DNA from: Plasmodiophora brassicae
Taxonomy: Eukaryota > Endomyxa: Phytomyxea > Phytomyxea > Plasmodiophorida
Assembly (NCBI GenBank): GCA_036867785.1
Contig: CP145414.1
Coordinates: 124,001-188,000, forward strand
Direction: 5' to 3'
Length of the DNA: 64,000 nucleotides
Shown here: positions 1 to 10,315 of the stretch, piece after piece
Layout of the letters: the number at the start of each line of letters is the position of its first letter
Numbering within the stretch: the stretch's first letter is position 1
Notes under the pieces: generated by a model
Told to the model about the DNA's origin: nothing
The model's database searches: none
Seen by the model: only the letters and a program-made list of their open reading frames with translations
Program-made: the position numbers and the translations under genes

Positions 1-753
1 CCGCCTGGTGCTGAGTCATCGGTGCATCTGCTGCACCTTCTTCCGACACGATGGCGCCCACCGTCATTGCACAGATCTGCTGCTCCGCGATCGGTGCCGT
101 TTTCGTGCGGCCTCGACGTGGCCTTTCCACTAGCACCGGACCATCGGCCACCGCCTCGTCCACCCGGACTTGCACCGCCATCACCTGGTCCCGCCGCACA
201 ACAACGTCCTCCACCAGGCGCAGCTGGACCGCCCTTCCCGTTCGCCGTCTGGACTGTTTCAAATGGACGCGAATGCCGATGCCCGGGATCTCGACGTGAC
301 CCAGCGCCAAGTCCCACCGTGTTGGCCACGCGTGCAGTTATGGGTGACCTATGATGAGGTCATGCGGCATGGCGTCGTCGCACACGGTGACTGCGATCTC
401 TGCTACTTGTCACGACTTTCGCAACCGCTTGATCGCCTTGGGCGAGTATATATGATGGAACGGAGTTGGTTGATGTCTTCAGTTTCTTTGGTGGCGTCGT
501 GGTCAACACTCATCGTGAACCTTGACGGCGTGTGTCGGTGGCACTTTCAAATTAAAGTGACAACCAACTGCGTATCTGGCTGGCTCTAGTGAACGGGCGG
601 CTCGGGAAATGTGATCGTAGGCGTTGACGGACGCTGTAGTACGTAACGACGTAGAGAGGCCAGAGAAATGATATGGGGCCCTTCGGATCGGGACGTTCAA
701 CTTGGGCAGTGTTCGTCCGGTGTCCGCTGCCAACGGGTCAGCAGGCCAGAGAC
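1..753. other. left-edge region, no firm gene
   Basis: Several short open frames overlap here on the plus strand, the longest running to about position 589. One frame near the left edge is rich in Cys and His, so the 3' end of a gene that begins outside the window is possible. I found no recognisable domain and no convincing splice pattern, so I do not call a gene. Confidence 0.3.
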
Positions 754-1833
754 CCAGACAATCAGCCCAGTTCGAACACATATCCCAACCTCATAACGGA
801 CCCCTGGCCCATTCCGTTTGTGGGAGTACCATTTCCGACTGAATGGCGCCGACTCTTGTATCGCGGGCAATCACTCGTGCGCGTCCAACGAGACGAAACA
901 ATTGCAGTGACTTGGAGCGCCGACGAAACGGTCTTTCCATTGAATCTGGATGCATAGTCATCGACGTAACAAACATGCCATCTATGTAGCTGAATGCGAA
1001 AACACCACGGAAAGGTTGGCAAGCCGCTCTACGAATAACCATATCCATTTCCTTAATGTTTTCTCATCCGCTCCCGTACCGCCGTAGACATCGAGAATCC
1101 TCCTGTGTTCGCGGCAGTGTACCGGGACGGACCGACCAAGACCGATCGGGTCGTCATCTGTGCGGGGATGTTTGGACTTCCTGGCGCTAAGGACATCCAC
1201 ATCGACCTCGACGAAGATGACGCCCAGACCGCAATCATTTCGCATGACTGGCAGCGGTCCGATGTCGTGGAAGTTACCCCAACCTTGTTCCACGCCGAAG
1301 TGCCGGGATTAACAGGAATCGGGAGCTTCATACGAAACGTCTTTCGTGGTGCCTGACTGCACGACGATCGATGGTGCGCCAGTTCTTCATCGATGGCATT
1401 CAGGCGCCCGTAATACGTCTGGGGATCGTCTTTCGACGTCGCCCAGGTCGCGCATATCACTAAAACAATCCCGATACACTGCCGCGAACACAGGAGGATA
1501 CTCGATGGACGTCTACGGCGGCACGGGAGCGGATGAGAAAACATTAAGGAAATGGATATGGGCATTCAAAGAGCGGCTTGCCAACCTTTCCGTGGTGTTT
1601 TCGCATTCAGCTGGCATGATTGTTTCGTCGATGACCTATGCATCCAGATTCAATGGAAAGACCGTTTCGTCGGCGCTCCAAGTCACTGCAATTGTTTCGT
1701 CTCGTTGGACGCGACTGATTGCCCGATACAAGAGCCGCCGCCATTCCGTCGGAAATGGTACTCCCATAAACTGAATGGGCCAGGGGTCCGATAAGAGGTT
1801 GGAATATGTATTCGAACTGGGCTGATTGTCTGG
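754..1833. repeat. large imperfect inverted repeat, arms about 370 bp
   Basis: The segment 754-1127 reappears in reverse complement at 1469-1833, at roughly 90% identity by eye with a few small indels. The arms are separated by about 340 bp of unrelated sequence. Short open frames cross both arms but match no family I know. No terminal repeats or target duplications are visible at the arm ends, so this could be a local inverted duplication or a fold-back type element. Confidence 0.85.
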
Positions 1834-2345
1834 AGTACGAATTAAACAAAACGTAATTGCCTGGTATGGTGTACGTTACTTACGGAAAGCGCCTACGCCT
1901 GGAAGTCTGGATGCTTGTTGTATATATACCTCCTGCGGCCGTGTCGCCTCAGCGATGGTACCGTCGTCGCAAAGCTTGTCCAGCAGTCGTTGCGCCGAAG
2001 ACTTCTGCGTCCAACGCTTCATGTTAGAGTGTGCCGCGGTCCAGCACCGGTCACCAGATGACTCGACGCAGTTCTACCCCCGTTCGTCTAAGTGGGCCCC
2101 GTTTTCGGATTGAGCCCCCTTCGTCGGATCGGGCGGCCGTCAATTGGCGCCTGTAACGTCGTAACGCAGTACCTGGTAGGGTCCGAGGCGTCCGACCACA
2201 CAACTTCTCCGTCTGGCCGACAAGACTCTGTCAGAGTAGTTCGTCGAAGATGAACCGGCCGGAACAATGAATTATAAAACCTCCACTTATTTAGAATGAT
2301 CCCCAGATATAACGAAAGCATGCGTTCCGGCAACTCTCAGTGTGG
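1834..2345. other. no gene seen
   Basis: About 510 bp between the inverted repeat and the stop codon of the 7TM gene. Only short, unsupported frames are present. It probably holds the 3' flank of that minus-strand gene. Confidence 0.5.
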
Positions 2346-3743
2346 TTAAGGGTTCGGGGTCGGAACCGGGGACACTTGCGACCGTTTCCGGATGGACAGC
2401 AGCAGTGAGGAGACGTGGTCGCACAGGCGGTCGGTGATCGGGTTGGTGGGCGTGAACGCCGACAGGATCAGCAGGCCGTCGACGCTCTGCATCGCGCAGG
2501 ACTGCGCGAATACGATCTGGTAGTCGCTGTAGTCGGCCATGGTCGTGTTCAGGACGCCCGTCACGATGATGTTCGCCGCGTATAGCAGGCCGAACGCGCC
2601 GTTCAGTGCGATGCGGTTGGCGAACCGCTGCCGCGTCCGGATCGTCGTCGGGTCGCCATGCATCGATTCCGCGTTGGCCAGCAGCATGGCGGACACCTTC
2701 CGCCCGTACCGAATGAAGACGACGTTCGCCGGGATGTACATCACGACGTACAGGGCGTCCAGGAGGCTGGTCGCCAGGAACTCGAGCTGCTCGACGCCCT
2801 GCACCACGGTCAGCAGCAGGTCGACCGCGAACGTCACCACGGCCAGGGCCGCGAACACATTCAGCAGCGTCGACCGGCCGCCCTTCGACGCCGTCGCCAC
2901 GTAGGCGTCCCAAACGGCCAACCCGATGAAGAGCGACGACGCGAAGTGCATCGGGACGAACCCCGACCAGGTCAGGCGGAACGCGAAATACGACAGGGCG
3001 ATGCCGTTGCACAAGCTGATGTTCGCGAACCAGATGCCGCGCAGGACGGCGGCGCCCATCTGCAACAGGAAGATGCACAGGGCGTTCCGCGGGACGCGCC
3101 GCAGGCGGCCATCGTTGTCGACGGCGAACCCGACCAGCTTGTAGACGGCGTACAGGAACTCGGCGACGCAGACGACGACGACGCCGACGCCGAACGCGAC
3201 GACGACGGGTCGGCGCAGGCCGATCTCGTTCGGGTTCGGGTCCGGCGACGACTCCAGCGTGATGGCGGGGCGGGCCAGCGCCCGTATCGCGTTCGGCAGG
3301 GCGTTCCCGGCGGAGTACTCGAGGACGAACACGGGCACCGACGTGAACGGGGTCGCTCGCGTCCGATACGTCCAGGTCGGCAGGTCGACCAGGGGGCGCG
3401 ACTGTTCCCCATAGAAGGCGATCGCGGCGCAGGCGACGCGCTGGCATCCGGCCGCGAGGCGCCCCGCGTTCATCGTCACCGTGCTGGCGATGAACACGAC
3501 GGCGCCACGCGCGGACGCAGGAAACGACGCGCCCAGGGCCTCCTCGTCGGACGCGAAGAACGCGGAGGCGTTGACGATGTGGAACGAGTTGTTGGCGGCC
3601 GCGTAGTGCGTCCCGTGAATGGTGAGCGTCGGGGCACCGTCGCTCGTCACCGTCATCGTGTCCGCACGCGCACCGGGCACGACGAGGCACACGATCGCGA
3701 ACACGGTTGCAGCAGCAGCAGCAGCAGCAGCAGGGGCGCCCAT
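2346..3743 (-). CDS. secreted-headed seven-transmembrane protein
   Basis: A single-exon frame of about 465 aa, read from the Met at 3743. An in-frame Met lies 21 codons upstream, but the later one directly precedes a signal peptide (poly-Ala, then a hydrophobic core ending near GARA), so I prefer it. About 170 residues of predicted lumenal or extracellular domain follow, then seven hydrophobic segments of 20-25 residues with short basic loops, and a short Ser/Arg cytoplasmic tail. The layout is that of a 7TM receptor with a medium-sized ectodomain. I do not see hallmark residues of the rhodopsin, secretin or class C families, so the receptor class and ligand are unknown. The neighbouring minus-strand genes are independent. 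Confidence 0.75.
   Translation of the reverse strand: MGAPAAAAAAAATVFAIVCLVVPGARADTMTVTSDGAPTLTIHGTHYAAANNSFHIVNASAFFASDEEALGASFPASARGAVVFIASTVTMNAGRLAAGCQRVACAAIAFYGEQSRPLVDLPTWTYRTRATPFTSVPVFVLEYSAGNALPNAIRALARPAITLESSPDPNPNEIGLRRPVVVAFGVGVVVVCVAEFLYAVYKLVGFAVDNDGRLRRVPRNALCIFLLQMGAAVLRGIWFANISLCNGIALSYFAFRLTWSGFVPMHFASSLFIGLAVWDAYVATASKGGRSTLLNVFAALAVVTFAVDLLLTVVQGVEQLEFLATSLLDALYVVMYIPANVVFIRYGRKVSAMLLANAESMHGDPTTIRTRQRFANRIALNGAFGLLYAANIIVTGVLNTTMADYSDYQIVFAQSCAMQSVDGLLILSAFTPTNPITDRLCDHVSSLLLSIRKRSQVSPVPTPNP
3706..3733. repeat. GCA trinucleotide run coding poly-Ala
   Basis: A run of GCA units on the plus strand. Read in the sense (minus) frame of the 7TM gene it encodes the alanine stretch inside the signal peptide, so its length may vary between isolates. 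Confidence 0.9.
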
Positions 3744-4037
3744 TTGGATTATCCCGCGTTGCTGAAGATTCGATCGGGGGCGCCGTACAGACCGACCCCC
3801 GTGCACGGGCAGTAGCCGACAACGACGATCGTACTTGCCTGACTGAAGGCCAGGGGACGGGCCGACAAACGTCTATGGGGAAGGGGGGACACATTCGTCG
3901 CTGACGACATGACGGGTGCCTGCTCTACCAGTCGACAACGCTGGGATGATCACTGACCGTCTGAACGACCTTGGCACCGTCACCCGTCTCGATCGCAGCA
4001 CCGACCGACCGATCCCGCCGACGCGTTCCTAGCACAC

Positions 4038-4054
4038 CACACACACACACACAC
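4038..4054. repeat. CA dinucleotide microsatellite
   Basis: A pure CA run in the 3' flank of the glutathione S-transferase gene, about 20 bp past its stop codon. Confidence 0.9.
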
Positions 4055-4071
4055 CGACAGGCGCTCGTCGT

Positions 4072-4707
4072 TTACTGCTGCGGGTGTCGCTTGAACCACT
4101 CGACGACCTGGGGGTGCCCGCTGACGGTGGCGACGACCCGGCAGATCGCCGGGTAGGCGTCGATGAAGTCAGAGGGGATCCCGTCGAGCATGCCGGAGCG
4201 GAACCAGAGCACCTGGCTCCACAGCGACAGGTCGGCGATCGTGATCGCGCTGCCGCATGTGTACCCGGTCGTCGTAGCGTCGTTCCGCTCCAGGACGCGT
4301 TCGATGCCGGTCAGCAGCGGCGGCAGGGTCGTCTTGACGAGCGCCTTGCGCAGGGCGAGCTTCGCCGCCAGGTCCTGCTCGCAGAGCGACGGCACCAGCG
4401 CCGCGACGACGTCGTTGACGGCCTCGACGACCTGGTCGACATTGAGACGATCGATCGGGGCCGCCGGCTCCATCTCGCCGATAGCGGCAGCGTAACGCAG
4501 CAGGGCGTTCGTCCGCCCATACTCGACGCCGTCGATCGTCATGACGGGCAGGCCGCCGAACAGCGTCCCGCGTTTCAGTGCCGCCGCATCGTCGCCAGGG
4601 ACGCGCGCGTCGTCGAACGCGACCCCACCAATATGCAGCGCCAGGCGTATCGTGTCGGCGCAGGCCTCCACGTCGCAGTTCGTCAACCGAATCGCTGGCG
4701 TCGTCAT
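4072..4707 (-). CDS. glutathione S-transferase, sigma-like
   Basis: A single exon of 211 aa, the usual length for a cytosolic GST. The N-terminal thioredoxin-like half has the pattern of GSTs that conjugate glutathione to electrophiles: a strand, then a helix with ADTIRLALHIGG, then a loop and the cis-proline segment GGLPVMTIDG. An acidic Asn/Arg segment follows. The C-terminal half is all-helical and contains the conserved TIADLSLWSQ motif (N-capping box and hydrophobic staple region). The start at 4707 is chosen because the longer frame adds 37 residues of Arg/Gly-rich sequence not typical of the family. The usual Tyr near the N-terminus is not obvious (LTNCD), so the catalytic residue is uncertain. 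It is probably cytosolic. Confidence 0.85.
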   Translation of the reverse strand: MTTPAIRLTNCDVEACADTIRLALHIGGVAFDDARVPGDDAAALKRGTLFGGLPVMTIDGVEYGRTNALLRYAAAIGEMEPAAPIDRLNVDQVVEAVNDVVAALVPSLCEQDLAAKLALRKALVKTTLPPLLTGIERVLERNDATTTGYTCGSAITIADLSLWSQVLWFRSGMLDGIPSDFIDAYPAICRVVATVSGHPQVVEWFKRHPQQ

Positions 4708-4857
4708 TCCCGAACGTCGTCCTAGGCCCGTCTCTGGCACACCGCGCGTCCCACCCGCCGAGTGCACTTCGTTACGTCGGAGAACGTCACGCGCGTCCCT
4801 CCCCGGGCCGGTCGCCAAACGTGGACCTCCTCAGCGAAACGACAACGTGATTATGCG

Positions 4858-4873
4858 CCCCCCCCCCCCCCCC
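4858..4873. repeat. homopolymer of 16 C
   Basis: A 16-base cytosine run between the GST gene and the 3' end of the fucosyltransferase-like gene. Such runs are prone to length errors in sequencing. Confidence 0.95.
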
Positions 4874-4889
4874 TTTGGTCGGTCTATTG

Positions 4890-6221
4890 CTATTGCCAGC
4901 CAGCGACGACGTCGGCCTCGTCGCAGGCCTGGAAGTGGAAGGCGCAGCGCGCGCCGGTGCCCGGGTGCCGGGAGGCGGCGACGGCGAGGCGGGAGAACCC
5001 GCTGGACGACGTGACGATGCAGCGGGCCTGCGCCAGGAGCAGCCACTCGGCCCAGGTCAGCAGGTTCGCCGGCGACGGGTCGCCCTCGTGCATCAGGCCG
5101 CGGTCCACGTGGAACGGCTCGTTCGTTTCGTAGCGCGCGGCGTCGTCGCCCAGGGCCGCCGCGAACCTCGCCTTGTACTCGGGCGTGTCCGAGACGACGA
5201 CGACGGGCAGGCGCCGGGGCTTGTCGCCGCTGATCACGCGGCCGACCGTTCGGGCGCAGGCGGCGAACTCGACGACCGTCTCCGGGCGATGCCGCTCGTG
5301 GTTCATGCGGAACTCGCCGTCGCCGCCCCGCATGTGCACGGCGACGTACTCGTGGCCGGCGACGCCCAGGCGCGCCCTCATGGCGTCGGTGGCCTGGAGC
5401 AGCGCCGGCGACGGCCGCATCAGCGTCGTCCAGGCCCAGGTCAGCATCAGTTCGGCGAGGAGGCCCGATCGGCAGACGTCTGGGCCGTTCGGGACGCCAA
5501 ACCGGTCCAGGGCGGCGGCGAACGCGCCGACCTCCAGGACCGCCGTGCACCACCCTTCGAACGACGTGCGCACGATGACGACCGGGGCGGACGCCAGCGC
5601 GCCCTCGGTCATGTTGTGCACCAGGAGCGGGTTGGTCGACCCCGACCGCGTCGCGATCGTCACGTTGTCGTGCAGGGCGAGGACGGCGGCGGTATCGGTG
5701 AGCCAGTCGAGGGCGTTCGGTCGGACCGTCTCCGACAGCGGGACCGGGTTGGCGGGCAGGTCGATCAGGAAGACGCGCTCGGTGGCGACGGCCAGCAGGA
5801 ACGCGTAGACGATGCCCCGGGCGCGGTCGCCGATCCCCCCACACTTCCAGATGCCCGCCGGGCACTGCCAGACGAGGTACCGGGCGTGCGGCGCTCGTCG
5901 CCGTTCCGCGTGGAACGCCACGTACCGAGAGAAGGGCCAGGCAACCGACAGCGTTTGCGGCCAGCTGGACGCCAATGCACTGGTCGTGGTGCGATTCGAC
6001 GGGAGGTCACCCGGGGACGACCCGCTGGCCGCGATCGCAGGGCGTCGTTCGCACGACGCGTGCAACGCCGACGACGAGGACCGCCTCGACGTCCACGTCA
6101 CGATGCTGACGAGCGACACGACGGTCAGCAACGTCGACAGGGCGACGACCGCCACGATTCGTCTACAGGTCGGGCGGCAGCGCACGACCATGTCCAGGAA
6201 TGTATGTGACGAGTACGTCAA
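4890..6221 (-). CDS. type II membrane glycosyltransferase, fucosyltransferase-like
   Basis: A single exon of 443 aa. A short basic N-terminus is followed by one hydrophobic segment (about residues 22-42), giving the type II topology of Golgi glycosyltransferases, and then a Ser/Thr-rich stem. The catalytic part shows the pattern of GDP-fucose-dependent GT-B enzymes: GGIGDRARGIVYAF near residue 130, VAVHMRGGDGEF near 290 (the H-x-R-x-G-D type motif that contacts GDP-fucose), a VVVSDTPEYKARF strand-helix, and a C-terminal CIVTSSSGFSRLA segment. The expected role is transfer of fucose or a related sugar to glycoprotein acceptors in the secretory pathway. The exact family (GT23, GT37 or GT65-like) cannot be fixed by eye. 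Confidence 0.75.
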   Translation of the reverse strand: MTYSSHTFLDMVVRCRPTCRRIVAVVALSTLLTVVSLVSIVTWTSRRSSSSALHASCERRPAIAASGSSPGDLPSNRTTTSALASSWPQTLSVAWPFSRYVAFHAERRRAPHARYLVWQCPAGIWKCGGIGDRARGIVYAFLLAVATERVFLIDLPANPVPLSETVRPNALDWLTDTAAVLALHDNVTIATRSGSTNPLLVHNMTEGALASAPVVIVRTSFEGWCTAVLEVGAFAAALDRFGVPNGPDVCRSGLLAELMLTWAWTTLMRPSPALLQATDAMRARLGVAGHEYVAVHMRGGDGEFRMNHERHRPETVVEFAACARTVGRVISGDKPRRLPVVVVSDTPEYKARFAAALGDDAARYETNEPFHVDRGLMHEGDPSPANLLTWAEWLLLAQARCIVTSSSGFSRLAVAASRHPGTGARCAFHFQACDEADVVAGWQ

Positions 6222-6230
6222 TGACGGGCG

Positions 6231-7470
6231 TTAGTACGTGACCTTGGGGAACAACTTCAGGATCATGTAGGTGAAGACGAAGGAGACGGCGACGAAGACG
6301 AGCAGGAAGTACGTGCCGCAGACGCACCGGGACGCGTCGCGCATGTGTGCGACCAGCGTCTTGTGCTGGCGGTCGACGTCGGCCACGGCGCCGCTCGCCG
6401 CCTCGTCCAGGTCGCTCACCATCTACGCAGCGTCAGCGCGCCCCGCACGACACCTGCCCTGTCACGAACCTGGTTGTCCATCGCCAGGTGCTCGGCAATC
6501 ATGGCGACGCGCGTCTTCAGCTGCTCCGACAGGTCGACCAGCTTCCCGCCCAGCTGCTCGTGCTTGTCGCGTTCCATCTGCGCGTCCGCTTGCGTCGACC
6601 CCGTCGCTCTCCTGCGAATCTCGCCGTGTCATGGGCCGGCCGCGCGTCGTCAACGAAGGTGGGGACGCACCTGCGAAGCCTCGGCGACGATTTCGCGCGT
6701 TTCGCAGCAGCAGCAGGGGACATCAGCGCCGATGTGTCTTCGGACGAGACGGACGATTCCGCATCGCTTCCGACATCGTTCACGGTGTCGCTGTCGTCGT
6801 TCTCCGTCTCGTCGTCGCTGCCGGCCGCTGGTGCCTGGGCCCGTTCCGGCTGCATGGCAAACGGCTTCGCCGCCGTCATGAGCTCGTCGCGCCGTTCCTG
6901 CAGGACCCGGCTGTGATGCCCTATCCCATAGGCAGATCAGACGTTGGCCATGGACCTTGGCAAGCACGGCGCGTACGAACGCAGGCCTGCATCTCAGCCG
7001 TGCCGGCCGCGTGCTTCGCAGACGCAGGTGGCAGCGTCGGCGCCTGTCGGACAGGGGGAGTCATCATCTCGTACGGTAACAGCAGCGCCGCCGCTGTCAC
7101 TCACTGACGAACGCATACGTAGGACCTGGGCGATGAACGCGACACGTCGCCGACCTTCCTCGAGGTCCACCCTGCAGAGAGCACGACAATTGGAGCCGAC
7201 GAGTCGCGCGATGACGACAACACGGCGTACCTGCGGGGCAATGGGCGATGCCGCGCCTGCTCCCGCTCCAACGTCTCCAGCTGCTCCTGCAGGACGCTCA
7301 AGTACTATCGACGACACGTGAACAAGGCGCTGGCGGGGCACATCGGCGGCGCCCGGCACCTTCTCCAGAGGCAGGTCCTGCCGGGCGGGGCGCTCGTCGA
7401 CAACGGCGGCGTAGCACCGGTCGAGCAGGCGGATGAAGTTGACGCAGACGACGTGCAGCGGGTCGGCCAT
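6231..7470 (-). CDS. USE1: vesicle transport SNARE USE1, six exons
   Basis: USE1 is the ER-resident Qc-type SNARE of Golgi-to-ER retrograde transport. The exons I infer are 7360-7470, 7231-7304, 7126-7171, 6671-6897, 6470-6611 and 6231-6422. All junctions are GT-AG and keep the frame, giving 263 aa; the human protein has 259. The N-terminus (NFIRLLDRCYAAVVDE, then LEKYLSVLQEQLETLE across the first splice) matches the conserved N-terminal helices. The middle is acidic and Ser-rich. The SNARE helix runs through KHEQLGGKLVDLSEQLK and MAEHLAMDNQ, with Asp at the zero-layer position as in known USE1 proteins. A C-terminal membrane anchor ends in LKLFPKVTY. Introns are 47-59 bp, except the third at 228 bp. 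Confidence 0.9.
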
Positions 7471-7709
7471 GTCGTTGTGCGCATTGCTCGTCGTCGCCGA
7501 CTGGGCGTCGTCGCCCGCCGACGGACTGCGCGCACTGCGGCGGACTGCGCGGCGGACTTCGCGCCGTCAATACAGGCCCTCACCGCGACTCGCTAACCAC
7601 TTCCCTGCCCCGTGCGTCGTCCGTCACCGCTGGACGCATCTGTGTCGAGCCGCAAACGCAGACGGGGTCACATGGGAACCGGCTCCGTTTACGACAGTGA
7701 TCGGGCTGC

Positions 7710-8420
7710 TCAGGCGTGTTTGATGGGTTTGAAGGCGTCGAAGTCGTGGTCGGCAAGGACGTCGTCGTAGGCGGGCGGGGGCGGCAGCGGCGCGATCGAC
7801 TGGGCGGCGGCCGCATCGGTGAGGGTGGCCGGTTCGGGGACGGTGCGCGGATGGTTCACCAGGGCGACCTGGGTCAGCTTAACCCAGTAGTCGCCGCCCT
7901 TCAGCTTCAGCTTGTGCTTCGACATTAACGATTTGATGGGGAACTCGCAGTCCCCGAGCAAGACCGGCGCGTTCCCTGCCAGCTGTCATCGTTATCGGTA
8001 GGCTGTGCGCAGGCGCGCGCCCCCGTACCCGGGATGCAATCGAACGTGCGTACAAGGTAGACGGCGTTCTTGTCATTGGGTGCCTCGAACCCAACGTTCG
8101 TCCAGACGGGCTTCGTCACGCCAAACGCCGCTGTCGACGTGTGCAGCACCTTCGTCCACGTATTGTTCGGTTCCTTCTTGAAGAACTCCAGATGGGGACC
8201 GTTCTGCGCACGAACACAGCCGTCAAGTTCCCCGCGTGGATCCAGCGCCGACGGGCGATCCCGCACCCAGCCTTTGACGTGCCTCTTGCGGACTGGGTGG
8301 CACGGGAGCGGAAGACGACGTGTCAGTCCATGGGGGCGTGCGCGCACATGGGAGAGGGTGCAGACCTTTGGCGGTGAACTGCACGTACGATACGATGTCG
8401 CTGGCGCCCACCGACTGCAT
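7710..8420 (-). CDS. small single C2-domain protein with PPxY-type tail
   Basis: Inferred exons are 8366-8420, 8029-8292 and 7710-7975, giving 194 aa. The junction near 8293-8365 is less certain because a second acceptor nearby would shorten the exon. The protein is a C2 beta-sandwich of the copine/synaptotagmin type: a SDIVSYVQFTAK strand, then GPHLEFFKKEPNNTW, then KPVWTNVGFEAP (the conserved NPxW-like strand), then VRTFDCIPG joined across an intron to LLGDCEFPIKSLM. It is likely to bind phospholipid, perhaps with Ca2+. The Pro-rich C-terminus contains PPPPAYDD, a possible WW-domain ligand. No copine A-domain follows, so this is a stand-alone C2 protein. It lies 239 bp upstream of USE1 on the same strand. 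Confidence 0.75.
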
Positions 8421-8965
8421 CGCGCACGCGCAGGTCACCGGCCGAAGAATGAAGGGCGCAACCCGAGTAACGAAAGCTCCGCCTGGACCTGGTCACGCCG
8501 CCTAAACGGTACCTGCCGCATGTGTACAAGGACCGTTTCAGTGCACAAATGTGATCCTACACGTACCATATGTAGGCGTGAGGTCATCTCGCCATTAGGC
8601 GCGCCCGAACCAGGTGACGAGTTTCCCAGCAGGGCTGTATCCCTAGTACGCCCTATACGTCGGACGTACCAGGTCGGGGCAGACCACGTTCGCCCCTCTC
8701 TGTCGACGCTATCGCAATTTCTGTGTTGGCCGCATCGAGGATTCGATCGGGGCTCGACCTTGGAATCGAACACCCTGCGCCTACTTTCCTTGACCAGCTC
8801 TGTAGGCCACGGGGGCAACCCTGCATGCACGTGCCCCAGGCGGATGGTCATCGCGGCCGAGAGTCGCCCATCCGTCTGCGACACGACAACCAGGAATGCC
8901 TCGTGCACAGTAGAGCAGACGCCTACTACCCGTGTATTGACCCGCAGGTTGGCCCCGGGGGGCGC
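8421..8965. other. intergenic, no gene seen
   Basis: About 545 bp between the start of the C2 gene and the stop of the coiled-coil surface protein, both on the minus strand. Only short unsupported frames are present. A 5' untranslated exon of the C2 gene could lie here. Confidence 0.5.
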
Positions 8966-10315
8966 TTAGACGACCACGGCGGCGACCAGAACGGCGGTGA
9001 CCGCGCTGCTGAAGGCGACCGTGGTCGTCGGAGCGGCGACGGCGCTCGTCTTCGAATCCCGCGTCTGCGGCTCGGCGACCGCATTCGTCTGCTTCTGCGG
9101 CTCGGCGCCCGTGTTCGTCTGCTTCGGCGGCTCGGCGCGCGCCGTGTTCGTCTGCGGCTCCTTCTTCGGCGGCTCGGCGCGCGCCGTGTTCGTCTGCGGC
9201 TCCTTCTTCGGCGGCTCGGCGCGCGCCGTGTTCGTCTGCGGCTCCTTCTTCGGCGGCTCGGCGCGCGCCGTGTTCGTCTGCGGCTCCTTCTTCGGCGGCT
9301 CGGCGCGCGCCGTGTTCGTCTGCGGCTCCTTCTTCGGCGGCTCGGCGCCCGCGTTCGAAAGGAGCCGTCCGAGGACCTTCCGGGCGGTCTCCATTGCGTT
9401 GTCCAGGTCATTCTTGGCGGCGGCGTCGTTGCCGTCCTCGAAGGCCTCAACGGCCTGCCTGTACGCCGCCTCCAGTTCGCCTTGGGCGGCCTTCACGATC
9501 GGGGCCTCCGTCTTCGCATCGGCCTCGGCCTTGCCAACGATCTTGTCGGCGACCGCCTGGAACTCGGTCACGTCGGGATGCGCAGGGACCAGAGCGTCGA
9601 GGTCGTTCCGGGCCGTCGTCAGCGCGGCCTGCATCTGCCGCTGTGAGACCACGGCCTTCACCTTCACCTTGCCGTCGGCGCCGTCGCGTTCCTGGACCTT
9701 GCTGACGGCATCGTCGAACAGCGTCTGCAGCCGCGCGTTGGCTTCCTGCACCAGCGCGATCGCCAGGCGGCGACGCTCCTTCAGCAGAGCACCAGCGTCC
9801 GTCGCGTCCGTGTCCGTCGCCGCCGGGACCACGTTGTCCTGCAGGCCTTTTCCGCACGTGTCGACGACGATGTCATTCACCTCTTCCTGGAACTTGATCA
9901 CGGCATCATCGTACATCAGTTCACGGAGCCGTTCCTCTACGTCATCCCGAAGTTCATCCAGCTTGGCGACGGTGGCGGCATCGCCCTTCGCATCCTTGGC
10001 GGCCTTGGTGTGGACCTTCTGGAGCTTGTCGATTGCAATATCCATATATCTCGCGCGCCCAAACCACCCACGGTTTGTCATGTGGGTCGTGCGGGCACGC
10101 AGCTCCTCGACGTTCTTCAGGTCGTCGACCCGTTTCTCGCCCGCTCCGTCAACGGCGGCCTTGGCGATCGGCGCAACGTCTTTCCGGAATTGGACAATCA
10201 CTTGGTTCTCCGCTGGCACTCCCGGATTGGTCTCTTCCCCAGTTGGCGTCGTTCCTTGCACGATGACGGCCAGGGACGTCGCGACCGCGATCAGGAGCAG
10301 CTTGCCGTTGTACAT
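8966..10315 (-). CDS. secreted helical surface protein with 14-residue repeats
   Basis: A single exon of 449 aa. A signal peptide (MYNGKLLLIAVATSLAVIVQG) precedes about 300 residues of charged, Ala/Lys/Asp-rich helical sequence with coiled-coil character. Five perfect copies of AEPPKKEPQTNTAR follow, then degenerate copies, a Ser/Thr-rich spacer, and a hydrophobic C-terminal tail that ends the protein. This architecture fits a GPI-anchored or otherwise tethered cell-surface protein, with the repeats forming an extended Pro-rich stalk; the anchoring is an inference. No known family is recognised. A degenerate fragment related to its coding sequence lies at 20041-20112. Confidence 0.75.
   Translation of the reverse strand: MYNGKLLLIAVATSLAVIVQGTTPTGEETNPGVPAENQVIVQFRKDVAPIAKAAVDGAGEKRVDDLKNVEELRARTTHMTNRGWFGRARYMDIAIDKLQKVHTKAAKDAKGDAATVAKLDELRDDVEERLRELMYDDAVIKFQEEVNDIVVDTCGKGLQDNVVPAATDTDATDAGALLKERRRLAIALVQEANARLQTLFDDAVSKVQERDGADGKVKVKAVVSQRQMQAALTTARNDLDALVPAHPDVTEFQAVADKIVGKAEADAKTEAPIVKAAQGELEAAYRQAVEAFEDGNDAAAKNDLDNAMETARKVLGRLLSNAGAEPPKKEPQTNTARAEPPKKEPQTNTARAEPPKKEPQTNTARAEPPKKEPQTNTARAEPPKKEPQTNTARAEPPKQTNTGAEPQKQTNAVAEPQTRDSKTSAVAAPTTTVAFSSAVTAVLVAAVVV
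9137..9346. repeat. five tandem 42-bp coding repeats
   Basis: Five essentially identical 42-bp units inside the surface-protein gene, each encoding AEPPKKEPQTNTAR. The near-perfect DNA identity points to recent expansion or ongoing homogenisation. Shorter variant units follow toward the C-terminus. Confidence 0.95.

Noticed and set aside
1053-1565. 170-codon minus-strand frame across the inverted repeat, with a possible signal peptide
   Set aside because: It crosses the loop and both arms of the inverted repeat, has no recognisable domain, and its arm portion appears again elsewhere in another frame. It is mentioned only as an observation.
2658-3815. Plus-strand frame over the 7TM gene with a Ser or Gln run
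   Set aside because: It is the reverse reading of the GCA repeat and of a gene with clear TM helices on the other strand.
6517-6879. Single 120-codon minus-strand frame taken as its own gene
   Set aside because: It is one exon of USE1 read past its splice donor; the downstream part is intronic or in the wrong frame.
9146-9346. CRISPR-like array suggested by evenly spaced 42-bp repeats
   Set aside because: The units are contiguous with no unique spacers and are in frame in a eukaryotic surface-protein gene.
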